DNA of 64,000 nucleotides, taken from Hyalella azteca. Lineage: Eukaryota > Arthropoda > Malacostraca > Amphipoda > Hyalellidae. Of the stretch, positions 11,538-23,797 are shown one piece after another (position 1 is the stretch's first letter; the number at the start of each line of letters is the position of its first letter). The notes under the pieces were generated by a model. That model was not told the origin of the DNA. It ran no database searches and saw only the letters and a list, made by a program, of their open reading frames with translations. Made by a program: the position numbers and the translations under genes. The stretch lies in the NCBI RefSeq assembly GCF_000764305.2, contig NW_025931509.1, positions 1 to 64,000 on the forward strand, given 5' to 3'.

Positions 11538-12865
11538 GGGGAGCACCTACCCTAAAATTGCAAATTTTGACTTTTTTGGTTTTCATACTCATCTTAAAGC
11601 TTACATTCTGACGCATCTTATGGTACCAAATCCATCTTTGTACTTTGATTTATGCGTTTATGACAGATCGCAAAAGAGTTAGGGGTGGTGGTGTTCTTTA
11701 ACATTTAAGATAGGCCGAAATTACTGGTAGCACACTTGAATAGCTAGTCTGAACATGCTGTGCTTCAGTTATCCGCCTGCAGTCATATGGGATGGTTCTT
11801 GTGCGGTTGTGCCGTCGTTCGCACCATCCTTGACAGAAATTGAGCTCCAGTATCGTCTAGTCTTGCAACCTTGCACCCTTGAATGTCTATTTCGAGGCAC
11901 GCGCGACTTTGTCGGGCCCTACTGAAAAGTTAACTTATTGCCACTGCAAACCTATCTCCTCCTACAGTTTTGAAGCTACAACAATGAGACATATATTATT
12001 CGATTTGCAAATAAAAGATCTACAAAGTTATGTAGGCTTTTTTTCTTATTTCTTTATAGTTTGGATTATATTTAGTAAAAAGTGGAAATTTCCAAACAAT
12101 TTACAAAAAATGGCCCCCCATCTATAAAAATTGGAATTCAAAAAAATGCCTGGACAGTTTCGTAGATATGGTCCTTACGCATCAAATGATATGTGTGATA
12201 ATGTGTCTTGATGTCGTAGCTTGAAAATCCTAGGAGATAGATTTCTATGGTACTCCCTTTTATGCCATTTTCTAAGAATTTTATGTTTTCTTTAATTTAT
12301 TTCAAAAAATTCACATGAACACTTGCAACCTTGCAGCCTTGAATGACTATTTCGAGGCGCGCCCAACTTGGGCTCTACTGAAAAGTTAACTTATTGCCAC
12401 TGCAAACCTATCTCCTACAGTTTTGAAGCTACAACAATGAGACATATATTATTCGATTTGCAAATAAAAGATCTACAAAGTTGTGTAGGCTTTTTTCTAA
12501 TTTCTTTATAGTTTGGATTATATTTAGTAAAAAGTGGAAATTTCCAAACAATTTACAAAAAATGGCCCCCCATCCACAAAAATTGGAATTTAAAAAAATG
12601 CCTGGACAGTTTCGTAGATATGGTCCTTGTGCATCAAATGATATGTGTGATAATGTGTCTTGATGTCGTAGCTTCAAAATCCTAGGAGATAGATTTCTAT
12701 GGTACTCCCTTTTATGCCATTTTCTAAGAATTTTATGTTTTCTTTAATTTATTTCAAAAAATTCACATGACAAAAAGCTTTTTTTGTTATTTTACATGAG
12801 TGTACCAAGTTTCAGAGTGATCTGTATGTAAATAGCCAAGATAAATTTTAGGGTAGATGCTCCCC
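11538..12865. mobile_element. 1328 bp TTAA-flanked TIR element (piggyBac-like, non-autonomous)
   Basis: TTAA lies at 11534-11537 and 12866-12869. Between them the ends are inverted repeats starting GGGGAGCA, then CTACCCTAAAATT, with one mismatch in about 22 positions. A TTAA target duplication is the hallmark of piggyBac-type transposition. The interior carries a tandem duplication of about 430 bp (roughly 11868-12315 and 12324-12772, starting CCTTGAATG.CTATTTCGAGG). Short frames inside are copies of that repeat, not a transposase. Confidence 0.82.
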
Positions 12866-13185
12866 TTAAAACTAATGTTGGTAAAGAAACTTAGTGTAAC
12901 ATGACTTGCCAAATCAGCCTTTGTATTAGTATAAAATTTGAATGCAATTAATTTTTTAAGTACTTCATATGCTTTGATCACTTTTCTTGGTGAAACAGTT
13001 TCTTCCAGAAGTATTCTCATTGTATGAAGTTGTTTTCCTATTTCCAACAATTGTAATCATCAATTTTACACATTGAATTATTACAGGCCCTTGAAGTGAA
13101 AGAGATTTTATTCCACATCTAAACTAGAAAAGAAAATAGAGGTGATTTGGTACCTTAACATATTTCCTGACTAAATTGAGCAAAG

Positions 13186-16183
13186 ATGGCAGATACTATT
13201 CTGCTCCTTCCGCAAGATGATGGATCTGGGGAGAAGGGCAGCATCACCAATGACTTCATGTACAACAACAATGTTGCCAACAGCCACGTTTATATCCGTA
13301 TGGGTGAGTGAGTTTCTTCTTCTTTGAGCTTTCTTTGTTTTGTTCTATCTTCAAGAGAATATCCAGACCTGTCAAGTGTTGGATATTTACAATTGCAATT
13401 TAAATAACAGTTTATTGTAACCTTGAATATGTGAGACTTTCTCTTACTTACTTTATGTTTACTTGCACTCATGCAATTCATAAATCTTCATAGTTGTTTA
13501 TTTCTGATTAACAAAAAATTTGTTACACATTGTTATGCAATGTAGATTATTTTTTTATTACCCTAACTTTAAAAAATGTCTTTGTTAGTGTTTTTGATTC
13601 TCAATTCTCATTGATATTTTGTTTTTGATCAGGTTTCCTGCGTAAGGTGTATGGACTGTTGAGTGTACAGCTGCTAGTCACTGCTGTAGTAGCAGGTGTG
13701 TGTGCGTACACGCCTGTGGTGCGTGACACCATACACACAAACCCATGGCTGCTCATCATGTGCCTGCCAGCCGCATTTGGCCTGTTAATTGCTTTGCATG
13801 TTAAGAGGTGAGTTCTCTATTCATTTGAATTTCCAGTTCATTTTGAATTTCCAGTTCATTTTGAATTTCCAGTTCATTTTGAATTTCCAGTTCATTTGAG
13901 TTCCCAATTCATTTGAATTTCCAAATCATTTTGAATTTCCAGTTCATTTTGAATTTCCAAATCATTTTGAATTTCCAAATCATTTTGAATTTCCAGTTCA
14001 TTTTGAATTTCCAAACCATTTTGAGTTCCCAATTCATTTGAATTTCCAAATCATTTTGAATTTCCAATTCATGTTTAATTTCCAAACCATTTTGACTTTC
14101 CAATTCATTTGAATTTCCAAATTTTTGTAATTTCCATTTCATTTCCCAATATAGTAGTAGCTTGGGGCTGATTTTTTGAAGCGTCTTCCATCAAACACTG
14201 AAATAATTACTAAATATCTGTGTGTTGACCAACAAGATCAATTTTCTGATCAGTATTCTACCTTGCCTACTGTGAGATTTTAGTATAGAAAGTGGTGGTA
14301 TTTGTAGTATGAAAAGTAATTGCTAGAATGAAGGATGATGCAAATTGTTGTTTAAATGTGCTAATGTATGTCACCCATTTTCTTTCAATCAAAATTTACC
14401 TTTGTTTGGCAACTTTTTGCTTAAGGAAGCATTTCATTTTAACCTTACAAAACACAACAATATTGATATTATTTGCAAGATAGTGTTCCAGAGAGGTGAT
14501 AAATCTTTAATGCCTTTATCATTTGTTTAGATTGTGAGAAATATTGATTGAAAAAGCAAGCTTTGAATACATTCAAATGTTTATTGTATTGCCTCAAAAA
14601 TTTTCTTATTTATTGCATGTTTGGAGCAAGGGCAGATGTCCCCCATTTGTTTTGACAATTTAGTTCCAAAAGTATCAATTTTAAGTAGTTATTTGTTGCA
14701 AACAATGACAGGCATGTGGTGCCCATGAACCTGAAAAGGCTGATGTCCCCCATTTGTTTTGACAATTTAGTTCCAAAAGTATCTATTTCAAATAGTTATT
14801 CGTTACAAACAATGACAGACACGTGGTGCCCATGAACCTGATCCTGCTGGCGGCGTTCACGGTGGTGGAGGCTGTGACGGTGGGCACGGTGGTGTCTCTG
14901 TACGAGGTGGCGTCTGTGGTGCAGGCTCTAGTGCTCACTCTCCTCATCACCTTCGGCCTCACCGCATACACCTTCCAGACCAAGAGGGACTTTACCAACA
15001 TGGGTGTTGGGTGCGTACTTTGGTCCTGTATGACGAAAATGTGTCTGATTTTCTCATGAATTGTCTTCTGATTTAATCATTCCCAGTTCAAGATTAACAT
15101 TGTAATTGGTATTGATTGCATCATGCAAGGAAGAAACCATATGAAACTTGCATGGTTAAAGAACCTATACTTGTCTACTGTATTTTAGGAAAGGTGTTTC
15201 AGGAAAGGTGTTTATCCTATAATTGTGATAGTTGGAAAATATTTTATCTTATTCTTTCTAAATTTTAGATACTCTAGATAATAATTCTACAAGTTATATT
15301 TACTGTGTTTATTTGTTCCAGGCTGTTCATCGGCTTACTATGCCTACTGGGCGTGGGTGTTCTGAACCTGTTCCTTGGCAGCACTGGGCTGGACCTTATC
15401 ATTGCTGGTGCTGGTGCTCTCGTCTTCTCTCTCTTCATTGTCTTCGATACTCAGGCGAGTGCACTTTGTGCGGCGTGCTTTATAAAGCCCAAAGTTTGTT
15501 TAGTATATAACTATAAGTGGATAATTGTCTTGCTGGTTCTGGTGCGCTCGTTTTCTCTCTCTTCATTGTCTTTGATACTCAGGCGAGTGCACTTTGTGTG
15601 GCATGCTTTATAAAGCCCGAAGTTTGTTTAGTATATAAGTGGATAATTGTCTGTGACATTCGGTATGAACGTCTAATATTGGAAGCTAATTTAACTGATT
15701 AGCTTGTTAGTGATTTGTCTATAATTTTTAATAGTCCTGAATGTATTAAAAATTTTTTGGTGATGCTCCTGCCCTAGCTTCTATTACGGTAGTCAGGAAT
15801 CGGATTGAAACAAGCAATAAATTATGTTTATTCGTCCTGTGTGTTCTTTGCTTCATAAGATATTATGAGCTCAAATGAAACAACATGTGGGCTAAAAAAT
15901 GATAGAAATCAAGTTTGACCTCGGTATACGTTTGTAATTCTCCAATGTATTCAACTTAGGAATATTCAATAAAAGTATTTTTGATACTAACGCAAATAAG
16001 TCCTGATCTTTGAGCGATCTCAGACATTTCTACCATTTTTTACACTAATTTAGATTTTATTTGCAGATGATGATGACGAAACTGTCCCCTGAAGAGTACA
16101 TCCTTGCGACCATTAACCTTTACTTGGATATCATCAACCTCTTCCTCGAGTTGCTGCGTCTGCTTGGCGACAGGAGGAACTGA
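13186..16183 (+). CDS. TMBIM4: transmembrane BAX inhibitor motif protein 4 (Lifeguard 4), five exons
   Basis: Coding exons are 13186-13303, 13633-13807, 14819-15010, 15322-15454 and 16067-16183. They total 735 nt, or 244 aa plus stop, close to the usual ~238 aa. The start is the only upstream ATG in frame (AAAGATGGC context). After a polar cytosolic N-terminus come repeated hydrophobic spans (for example [69 protein letters not shown]), then [11 protein letters not shown] and the family signature [20 protein letters not shown]. The family forms multi-pass Golgi/ER membrane proteins that modulate calcium leak and apoptosis. Introns 1-3 use GT donors. Intron 4 starts GC (CAG|GCGAGT) and ends AG. 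Partial duplications lie across the exon 3 acceptor and the exon 4 donor. Membrane topology and function are inferred from the family. Confidence 0.95.
13811..14137. repeat. ~19 bp minisatellite in TMBIM4 intron 2
   Basis: About 17 degenerate copies of a unit close to TTTGAATTTCCAGTTCATT begin just after the exon 2 donor. Variants carry 'ccaaatcatt' or 'cccaattcatt'. It creates an artificial minus-strand frame of repeated KFKM/W residues, which is not a gene. Confidence 0.9.
14635..14841 (+). repeat. 107 bp tandem duplication across the TMBIM4 exon 3 acceptor
   Basis: Copy 1 (14635-14734) and copy 2 (14742-14841) both run from GATGTCCCCCATTTG through the intron end, the AATGACAG acceptor and the first ~23 nt of exon 3 (GTGGTGCCCATGAACCTGA). 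Copy 2 leads into the real exon. Copy 1 is a decoy acceptor at 14710-14711. Using it would add 107 nt and shift the frame. Confidence 0.9.
15401..15654 (+). repeat. 128 bp tandem duplication across the TMBIM4 exon 4 GC donor
   Basis: The last ~54 nt of exon 4 (encoding [17 protein letters not shown]) and ~70 nt of intron 4 are repeated with a 128 bp period. Both copies keep the CAG|GCGAGTGCACTTTG junction (donors at 15455 and 15583). Use of the second donor would insert 128 nt and shift the frame, so the first is the functional one by homology to the family. Confidence 0.9.
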
Positions 16184-16200
16184 GCAGATCGTTTTTCATG

Positions 16201-16545
16201 AACTTGTAAAGCTGTAACCGTGGCTCCTGCTACTGTAACTGAAGCTCTGCTACAGTAACTGAGGCTCTGCTACTGTAACTGAGGCTCTGCTACTGTAACT
16301 GAAGCTCTGCTTCTGTAACTGAAGCTCTGCTACTGTAACTGAAGCTCTGCTACTGTAACTGAAGCTCCACTGCTGTAACCATAGCTCCTGCTTCTGTATC
16401 TGAAGCTCTGCTGCTGTAAATGAAGCACTGCTACTGTAACTGAAGTTCTGCTACTGTAACTGAAGCTCTGCTACTGTACTGAAGTTCTGCTACTGTAACT
16501 GAAGCTCTGCTACTGTACTGAAGCTCTGCTACTGTAACTGTCGTT
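16201..16545. repeat. 20 bp minisatellite in the TMBIM4 3' UTR
   Basis: About 16 copies of a unit near CTGCTACTGTAACTGAAGCT start within 40 nt of the stop codon. If the transcript extends beyond here, as the lack of an earlier AATAAA suggests, the array is part of the mRNA. Confidence 0.9.
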
Positions 16546-19500
16546 TATTTACCTGTTGAATCAATTAAGTTCTACAGATATGTGACTATAAATTCTGCTA
16601 CTGCGATGTGTGAGTTCTGTTATTTTGTTTAATCTTTCTAAATTATTACTGTACTCTTTCGAGGTGCTGTATTGCCATTTATTCTTCAGTGTCGTTTATT
16701 CCAAATGGTGCACTAAATCGTAACTCTCACGTGTGTTCCTCAGCGCACTGGCAGAATGTTCCATTCCTATGGTTGTAGCAACGTTTGTTTTACATTTTCA
16801 CGTCCTGATGTGATTCATGTCTAGTTTATAGCGATCTTTAAGCTCGTTCTGATTACTTTGATCTAAATTTGTTTCACATTGATCGTTCGCGTGATTCTAT
16901 TCCACGTTATTTGCGTGATGTGAATTTGTTTCTCTAATCATGTAATGAGCTTCAGTTTTATTATAATGTTATCGCCTTGAAATGTGAATAATCCCAGAGC
17001 TACCGGTTATCTTATGTCTGGAAGTTCACTTTGTGCGTTCTCTGCTATAATTAATTTTATCATTTCTTTGCTTACTTAAATGCGTTAGATTTACTCATAA
17101 TTCTCGCACAAACCCAATTAAGTTCCACTCTTCTACTCAAAATATACTTCGTTACGTATTGTCCATTTGCAATAATTTTGTTTGTATACACGCTGGGTTG
17201 ACCAACTTGTTGCATGGCTTACTTCCAGCATAAATGCTAATGTAGAACAGCTTTGAACGGTCATATCAACATTGATATTTAGTCGACATTTCTATCGCCT
17301 TGCTGCTATATTTTTTAGAATGCAATCAGTTTCTGTTTTACGTATTCCTGCCAATGATGATCTTGCAGACCTCAAAAATTTTGAAACTGATATTAGTATT
17401 TACGACAAATCTTGATTCCCTGCTCTATATATGGCTTAATAAATGAACTGATGACCATATTATCAGATTATTCTGTAGGGCCACACTAAATATTTAAAAT
17501 GTTAGCTAATCGGAATATATTCTCCACTAAGTCTGTAATATAATACTAACGCCCACGTCTGTAACTTTAAAATTGGCTGATTTATTTCATGGTGGTTTAA
17601 TGTTTTGATACATTTTTAAATCGTTCACGGAAAACAATCTAGTTTTCAAATATTTTTTTACAACGATTTTATTTTAAGAGTTTCAGTTTTTTTAGTACAT
17701 CTTCGTTTCTTCACTACAAGTGGACTCGGTTACTCTTTATTGCTATCATTTGGTTATGTGGTTCTCTTGCTTTAGCTGTGTGAATTCTTAATTTTTTTAC
17801 TCTTTTAGAGGAATTTTGGTTACGATTCGCTCGGTTGGGTCGGCACTGGAAGTAAACCATATTCTCTTATTCGAGTCTTTCGATGTACCTTTCTAATGTT
17901 GTATTTTATTCAAATATATATCTATGGAACGGGCTTATTATTACACCTCTCCTGGTAAGGCATGGAGACACAATTGTTAGGGTCTGCTTACGTATTGCAT
18001 GGTGAGTGAATAATTTAGGTAAATAATCGGGTATTTGAGGTCATAAAATACGGATATAGTTCAACCAGGAAAGTTATGCCGGCACTGAAACCCTACAAAT
18101 TTTTCTGCACTGGCTGGTATGTCGTTGAAGAGCGGATAATTAATGTAGTATTGTCCTCTGATTCGCAGATGAGACTGCAGTGGCTTGTAATTGAACTATT
18201 GTCTACCAGCATTTTGGCGGGGTTTGACCTGATTGGAAATTTCAAAAATTAGGTTAGAGCATTGTTTCAACCATGGTTCCAACGACCAACGATACGTCTC
18301 GGATTTTTTTTACGTTTTGTTTACATTTATAAGTTCCGTTTTCGTAAATATTGATGAAATGAATACATTTTCAATTCAATTATAATAGCCTAGACCAAAT
18401 CAGTATTCGACTAAAACTTCGCTCAACCTTTCAAAGTTTCCGTATAGGCCGACCACGTTGTTTTTCCGTGGCCGTATAAAATCCGAGTCTGGCGCTGACC
18501 TGTCTAGCAGACTAGCACTCTAGCAGTACGTGCGTAGATCTGGTGCGGTGTGGTTATGACGCTCATCTATCAGCTGACACTCGCTGGTCAGACATTTGGT
18601 TCTGGATCTTTGGAGATGATGAAACAATGACTGTCATTTTTACTATAATGTTTAGGCCATATGAATTTTTTGCTAATGATGCGCAATAAATTTGATATAT
18701 GTATTTATATAGGTATAAATTAAAATTTCAGCACGTAGCTTACCTACACGTTAAACTGCTAACTCCGTATTCAGTAACTGGCATTAAAACCCGAGGTAGA
18801 TTTTTCATCCCCTAAAAATACAGAAAAACGTGTTTGACGTGCCCATTTATAATTAATGAATAATAAAATTGCTACTAATTCCTCCAAGTTACGTTTTACT
18901 GACGTCTGACGATTACGTTTATCGTCGCCACAGCACTTTCGTCGTCTGTCTTCAATAGACACGTTCTCCGATGTAAACAATAAGATACTGAACCGCGAGT
19001 TACTAGCGAGATCTAAGCAGATTCGTGCTTTATTGTGGTAATTCTATCCTACTAATCGGCTCCTCCCTACTTACTAGTTTTTTCTTGCGTTTTTCAGTGA
19101 CGAAGAGCGAGGTAAGTGCAGTACCTGCTTCCATTCCATTCCAAATATGGAAGCAGATACTGCTAATATGGTTTTTACTTCTAAAATAATGCATTTTTCT
19201 TTCATTTTATAATCTAAATTTAAAAAGCCTTCAAATTATTACTTCGTTTTTTCTTTTATAAATGTGAAAAATTATACAAATTTGTTGATGTGGCTATAAA
19301 TTTGTTGAAAGTATTCAATCGTGAGTATTATTGGAATTTCGTATATTGTACAACCGGGAACAGTCTCGAAAAAGGTTATTTTTTCAGAGAGGCTTCGCAT
19401 TTTATACGAATTCAGAAATTTTGCATTCTTTTTAGTAGGGATGATTTATTTTCTCCTATTTATTCGTTCTAACTTTACAAGATCACATTTACATTTAGTA

Positions 19501-20848
19501 GATAGTTTGTTTTTCGTGGTTGTTGGTAAAAGTATATCGACCCCTGTGGCGACTATAGACGCTACAGAGTTCCGTGTTGAGATTCCTTGCTTAAGTAAGC
19601 AAAGCAGCATGATTTTATCTGCGTGTCTTAAAACAAGATTTTGCTGCGACTAAACTTTTGTTGAAGTTTTCTTGTCTCTACGTTGGGTGGCAACTGAAAC
19701 TATTTGTATCTCGAGCTAGTTGTAGTAATAAACGTAAAATATTATTGTGCAAGTTACTGAGTTCTTTTGATTGCACTTCATTCCAAGTTCAATAGTTTTT
19801 TAAGTTTATGCAGCATGACGTATAAAAGTAAGGCGTCTAAGTAATGTGCGTGTGTATTATTCATTAAAAGTAAAGCATGACGTGAGTTTATACGTTAAAA
19901 TCGGACTCTTCGTCATGAAACTTCACTTTAGTGACATGCGTGTGTTGTTGAATTATTTACAAGGTCTTTGACCGCCCTGGGTTTAAAAATCAAATTTACT
20001 CTACTGCAAGCTTGTCCAAATTTGAGCAGCTTACCCCCGCAGCACCAGGAAGCAAATTCTTAAACGAATGGGGTTATAAATAATGAATTAGTCGCGTTGA
20101 AGAAAATTCATCATTAATTTAAACCATGTATATTAAATTACTTTGTATTTCAGTACAAAGTATAACATATACTCGTCTTTCGATCGGGACTGTGATGTTG
20201 CAGAGATCTTGCGCTCGTTCTCTTGCGAGGTTCCATTTTACGAGGCCTAAAAATGAGCCTCTAGAGCGGCCACATTGGGCCGTGATCTGCGACTCTAAAC
20301 TTCTCACATGGCGCGCGGCATTCGTCATCAACGTTGCTTGATGCGAGACATGGCGATCAAGCTCGGGGGTAATGTGGCAGCCGGGGCAATGTGTCCTATC
20401 TTGAACACAGGAATCTTCTTTGCTTGGTTTTGACGAACAATTGTTTCCGCTGAGCTGCTTTTATTGCGATTCTTGGAAAGTTAAATGCCGCGGAAACATT
20501 GGTTGAATTTTTCAGTTGTACAGGAGTTCGAGTGCATTCAGTTGTCTCTACGGAGCTTTTGCACGTTTTCTTCGTCACTTTATCGCTTTAAATGAAATAT
20601 GTGATGCCTATTCCGCTCAGTGCTGCAATTATTGATGCATTTTTGTGATTGTGAACTTATCGAAAGGATTAATATATCCTTGATTTGTAATTCGAGACCA
20701 CATTTATGCATGGATATTATTAGTCCATGCATCGGCGACCTTACGAATATTATTCGAAAGTTTCACGATATTAGTGAAAGTTTACCTTACGAATATTGCT
20801 CGTAATTCACATATTATTCGTGAAAGCTTGAAGTAATCGGAGAGGCTA
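16546..20848. other. probable TMBIM4 3' UTR, then intergenic DNA
   Basis: The first AATAAA after the TMBIM4 stop that I noted is at 17438-17443 and could end the transcript. The rest is unstructured AT-rich sequence. Frames of 60-110 codons (for example near 19321-19653) lack domain similarity and convincing splice sites. No RNA gene was seen. Confidence 0.4.
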
Positions 20849-21077
20849 CACTCAGAAAAAGTGTGTTAGATTTTTGTCAACTTGCGACGCACTTTTGCCC
20901 TCATGTGCGTTATCCTAACGCAGTTGGGCCACGCATGCAGAGCATATTAATGCAAAAGGTCCGCTCTCTGCTCATGCTGTAGGCAAGAAAGTGTGTTATT
21001 TTTGACAAAATAACACACTTATTTTCCAGTTTCCCGTAGATCATCATTGCGTGTGTTGCGTGATGGCTGCTACACGC
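20849..21077 (+). mobile_element. MITE-like repeat of the CACTNAGA family, incomplete
   Basis: It begins TA then CACTCAGAAAAAGTGTGTTAG, matching the start of the elements at 46847 and 60301. It contains the family words GCACTTTTGCC and GCAAGAAAGTGTGTTA. A perfect 14 bp inverted repeat with a 4 bp loop lies at 20989-21020. The right end is not recognisable and may have been overwritten by the 32 bp array. Confidence 0.4.
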
Positions 21078-21090
21078 AATTGTTGCAAGT

Positions 21091-21346
21091 ACAGTCACGA
21101 CTTGCGATAAAGAAATATTATTACAGTCACGACTTGTGATAAAGAAATATTATTTCAGTCACGACTTGCCATTAAGAAATATTGTTACAGTCACGACTTG
21201 CGATAAAGAAATATTATTACAGTCACGACTTGCCATTAAGAAATATTATTACAGTCACGACTTGCGATAAAGAAATATTGTTACAGTCACGACTTGTGAT
21301 AAAGAAATATTATTACAGTCACGACTTGCGATAAATAATTATTTGG
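21091..21346. repeat. 32 bp tandem array, 8 copies
   Basis: Eight contiguous units of ACAGTCACGACTTG followed by CGATAAAGAAATATTATT. Two forms are interspersed: one with CGATAAAG or TGATAAAG, the other with CCATTAAG. The last unit is degenerate. There are no unique spacers, so this is not a CRISPR array. Confidence 0.95.
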
Positions 21347-22459
21347 TAGACTGCGAACGGACTTATTTCAACTCGTGCTAAAAGTTTCATAGTAAATTGC
21401 TCGTCTTGGCATGTGTATTCTTGATCAGGTATTTCTGTGTAAAATGTTTAATTTACACCGGAAAGTTACCTTGATGTATCTTAAAATGGCGTTTGTTCTG
21501 CGACATCAGAAGTAGCAATTGTTCATTTTTGTGTTGCTTATAGCAAGTCAAAGCTTTAAGCGACATTTACTTTACTTCATTATTTCATATACTTTTGATT
21601 TATAAACACTTGAAGACTTTATATATTGCCTATAATCGCCTGATACCTTGTAGACTATTGGACTCCCTCAAACTTCATAATATTAGCTTTGTTCTCAACT
21701 GCGAGACGTAAAAGTTTAAGTTTAAGTTTAAAAGCGCTAAGTTTAAATCACTTTCGTTTCTGAGCCGCCAACGAAAGGAACTTTAAATTGATCAGCGCTC
21801 GAGATTTGTTGATCTATATTTTTTGTGGAAATTCTCAAACACTTTTTTTTTTGCGGTGGCTAAATTAATCCAAAGACGGCGTCCATGTCATTGAGAATAA
21901 CTTTATTTCCGTAAAGAGTATCCATTAATAATTGCGCTCTAGGCTTGGTAACGCAAATGAGGCAATACATTTTTATCGTGGGAGTATCTGCGGAGGATGT
22001 GAACCGAAATTAATCTGGTATAAAGAAGAAGTGAAGTCGTTTGAATATTTCTGATGCATTTTAATGACACGTATCCTGTGATACGTGGTACCTATCCTAT
22101 GACTGCTGAAGGTTATAAAGTTGCTGAAGATTTACCTTATTTAATTTCAGAGGCCCGTAGGATTCAATTTCAATATCTGTTTTTACCATGAATTTTCGTA
22201 CTCCATTTTTCTTCTTGAAAAATATACATCCGGCCTATGATACATCACCATGATACACATCCTGCAGTCAAGATATTCCATCTTCAAGAATTATATTCTA
22301 TGAACGTGCTGATATTGTAAAAACTATTCGGCTCCTTTCAACATTGGCTTACAATGCTCTTCGATCGGCTAAAGCAAAAAAAAAGTCTAATAGAAATCCT
22401 CGAAAAATTACAGTGCGAATTCACGTTCGTTTAGTCGTTCGCGCCTCCTGGTCAGTAGG
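21347..22459. other. intergenic, nothing recognised
   Basis: AT-rich with a short AGTTTAAGTTTAA run near 21712-21732. No gene, RNA or transposon end supported. Confidence 0.4.
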
Positions 22460-22461
22460 AT

Positions 22462-22675
22462 GGTTTCGATGGTTCATCGTCGGCCGATGGTTCATCGATG
22501 GCCGATGATACATCGACGGCCGATGAAACATCGATGACCGATGATACATCGACGGCCGATGAACGATGATTCATCGACGGCCGATGATTCATCGACGGCC
22601 GATGATACATCGACGGCCGATGATACATCGACGGCCGATGATTCATCGACGGCCGATGGTCGTCCATCGAATGGC
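22462..22675. repeat. 18 bp GC-rich minisatellite
   Basis: About 12 copies of CATCGACGGCCGATGATA and variants (TTCATCGACGG, CATCGATGACC). The unit is partly self-complementary (CATCG..CGATG), so single strands can fold. It yields false repetitive frames on the minus strand. Confidence 0.92.
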
Positions 22676-23703
22676 CAGTCATAAAACAGGTTTTTTATTA
22701 TGATTGCGCTGGCAGGTCGCGAGTATTCGCTCTGTCTTGCCACTGCAATAAATCAATCGCAACGAGCGGGGCACGCGGAAAACAAAAAATACGAGCCCAG
22801 GCTCAAAATCCTTTATTCGTTTCAGTTCATACCGGGAAATTCAGGCTGGAAATTGAAGCAAAATTTACAGCCTGACCTTCTATTGCATCCATAACGCCGC
22901 CTGCGTTGCGTGTCTCTGGAAGCGGCGAGCCAAAAACTAAAAATTTTCGTATGTTTTTTGATAATTTTACATTTTTTACTTTCGATTGAGCAGTCTCTAT
23001 GTCGGCGTTAAATTTTCGGTTCTTTTTATTAGATGTGGATTGTTTTAGGACGCGCAAATATATCACACTGGCTATTTCTTCTCATGTTGGTTCAAATAGA
23101 ACGTAATGGCTAGAACCATTATATAGAATATAATGGTTCAAATATAAGTTTATTTAAATACTAAACGCTGTACAATTATATTCACTTTTCATGCCCATGG
23201 AAGACCAACCTCTGCACCAACTCTCAAAAAAATGTGTGGGTCATGTCTTTAAATAGTGTAAATTTTTACACGTACCACTGATTGTGTAGGTATTTGGAAA
23301 GCGTAGAGAAACGTTTTCCAAATAGAGGTACGTAGGTACCTCTATTTGAAAAAATTTTCAATCATTCCACTGATTGAGTGCAATTTTCGCGCTTTTATAT
23401 TAAGGTAGGTCTGACTTTAGACTCATAGAATTACGTCGGTTTCGGTACTTCAAGAAGCGAATTGTTCAGTACCGGTAGTACGAAATAAAGTTAGCAACCC
23501 GCGATTAAATATCACTCAGCGGAAGCTACACACATAAAATTGAATGGTTCACATCGCCGAAATGGGCTGTCTTATTACCCACCAACTTCTTATCCACCGC
23601 AGGAACAGAGAGCGGACGCAGCAAACAACAAGGACGAAAAGAGTACCTACAGTAATGTAGACAAATTCCCTCTCATTTTTCTGATTGCAGGGTTATTAGA
23701 ATT
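22676..23703. other. intergenic with one strong hairpin
   Basis: A perfect 13 bp inverted repeat (CAAATAGAGGTAC, loop GTAG) occupies 23319-23348. Otherwise nothing recognisable. Confidence 0.4.
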
Positions 23704-23797
23704 ATCGTCGCGTAGTCTGCCACTCGTCGCGTAGTCTGCCACTCGTCGCGTAGTCTGCCACTCGTCGCGTAGTCTGCCACTCGTCGCGTAGTCTGTA
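23704..23797. repeat. 19 bp tandem array, about 5 copies
   Basis: Units of GTCGCGTAGTCTGCCACTC are nearly identical, and the last runs into GTCTGTATACTATTC. Confidence 0.9.

Noticed and set aside
13909..14142. Minus-strand frame rich in KFKM/W
   Set aside because: Repeat artefact within TMBIM4 intron 2.
19321..19653. 110-codon frame in the TMBIM4 downstream region
   Set aside because: No domain similarity, no convincing splice sites, and composition typical of AT-rich non-coding DNA.
21091..21346. Regular 32 bp repeats resembling a CRISPR array
   Set aside because: Units are contiguous without unique spacers, the context is eukaryotic and no cas genes are present. It is a minisatellite.
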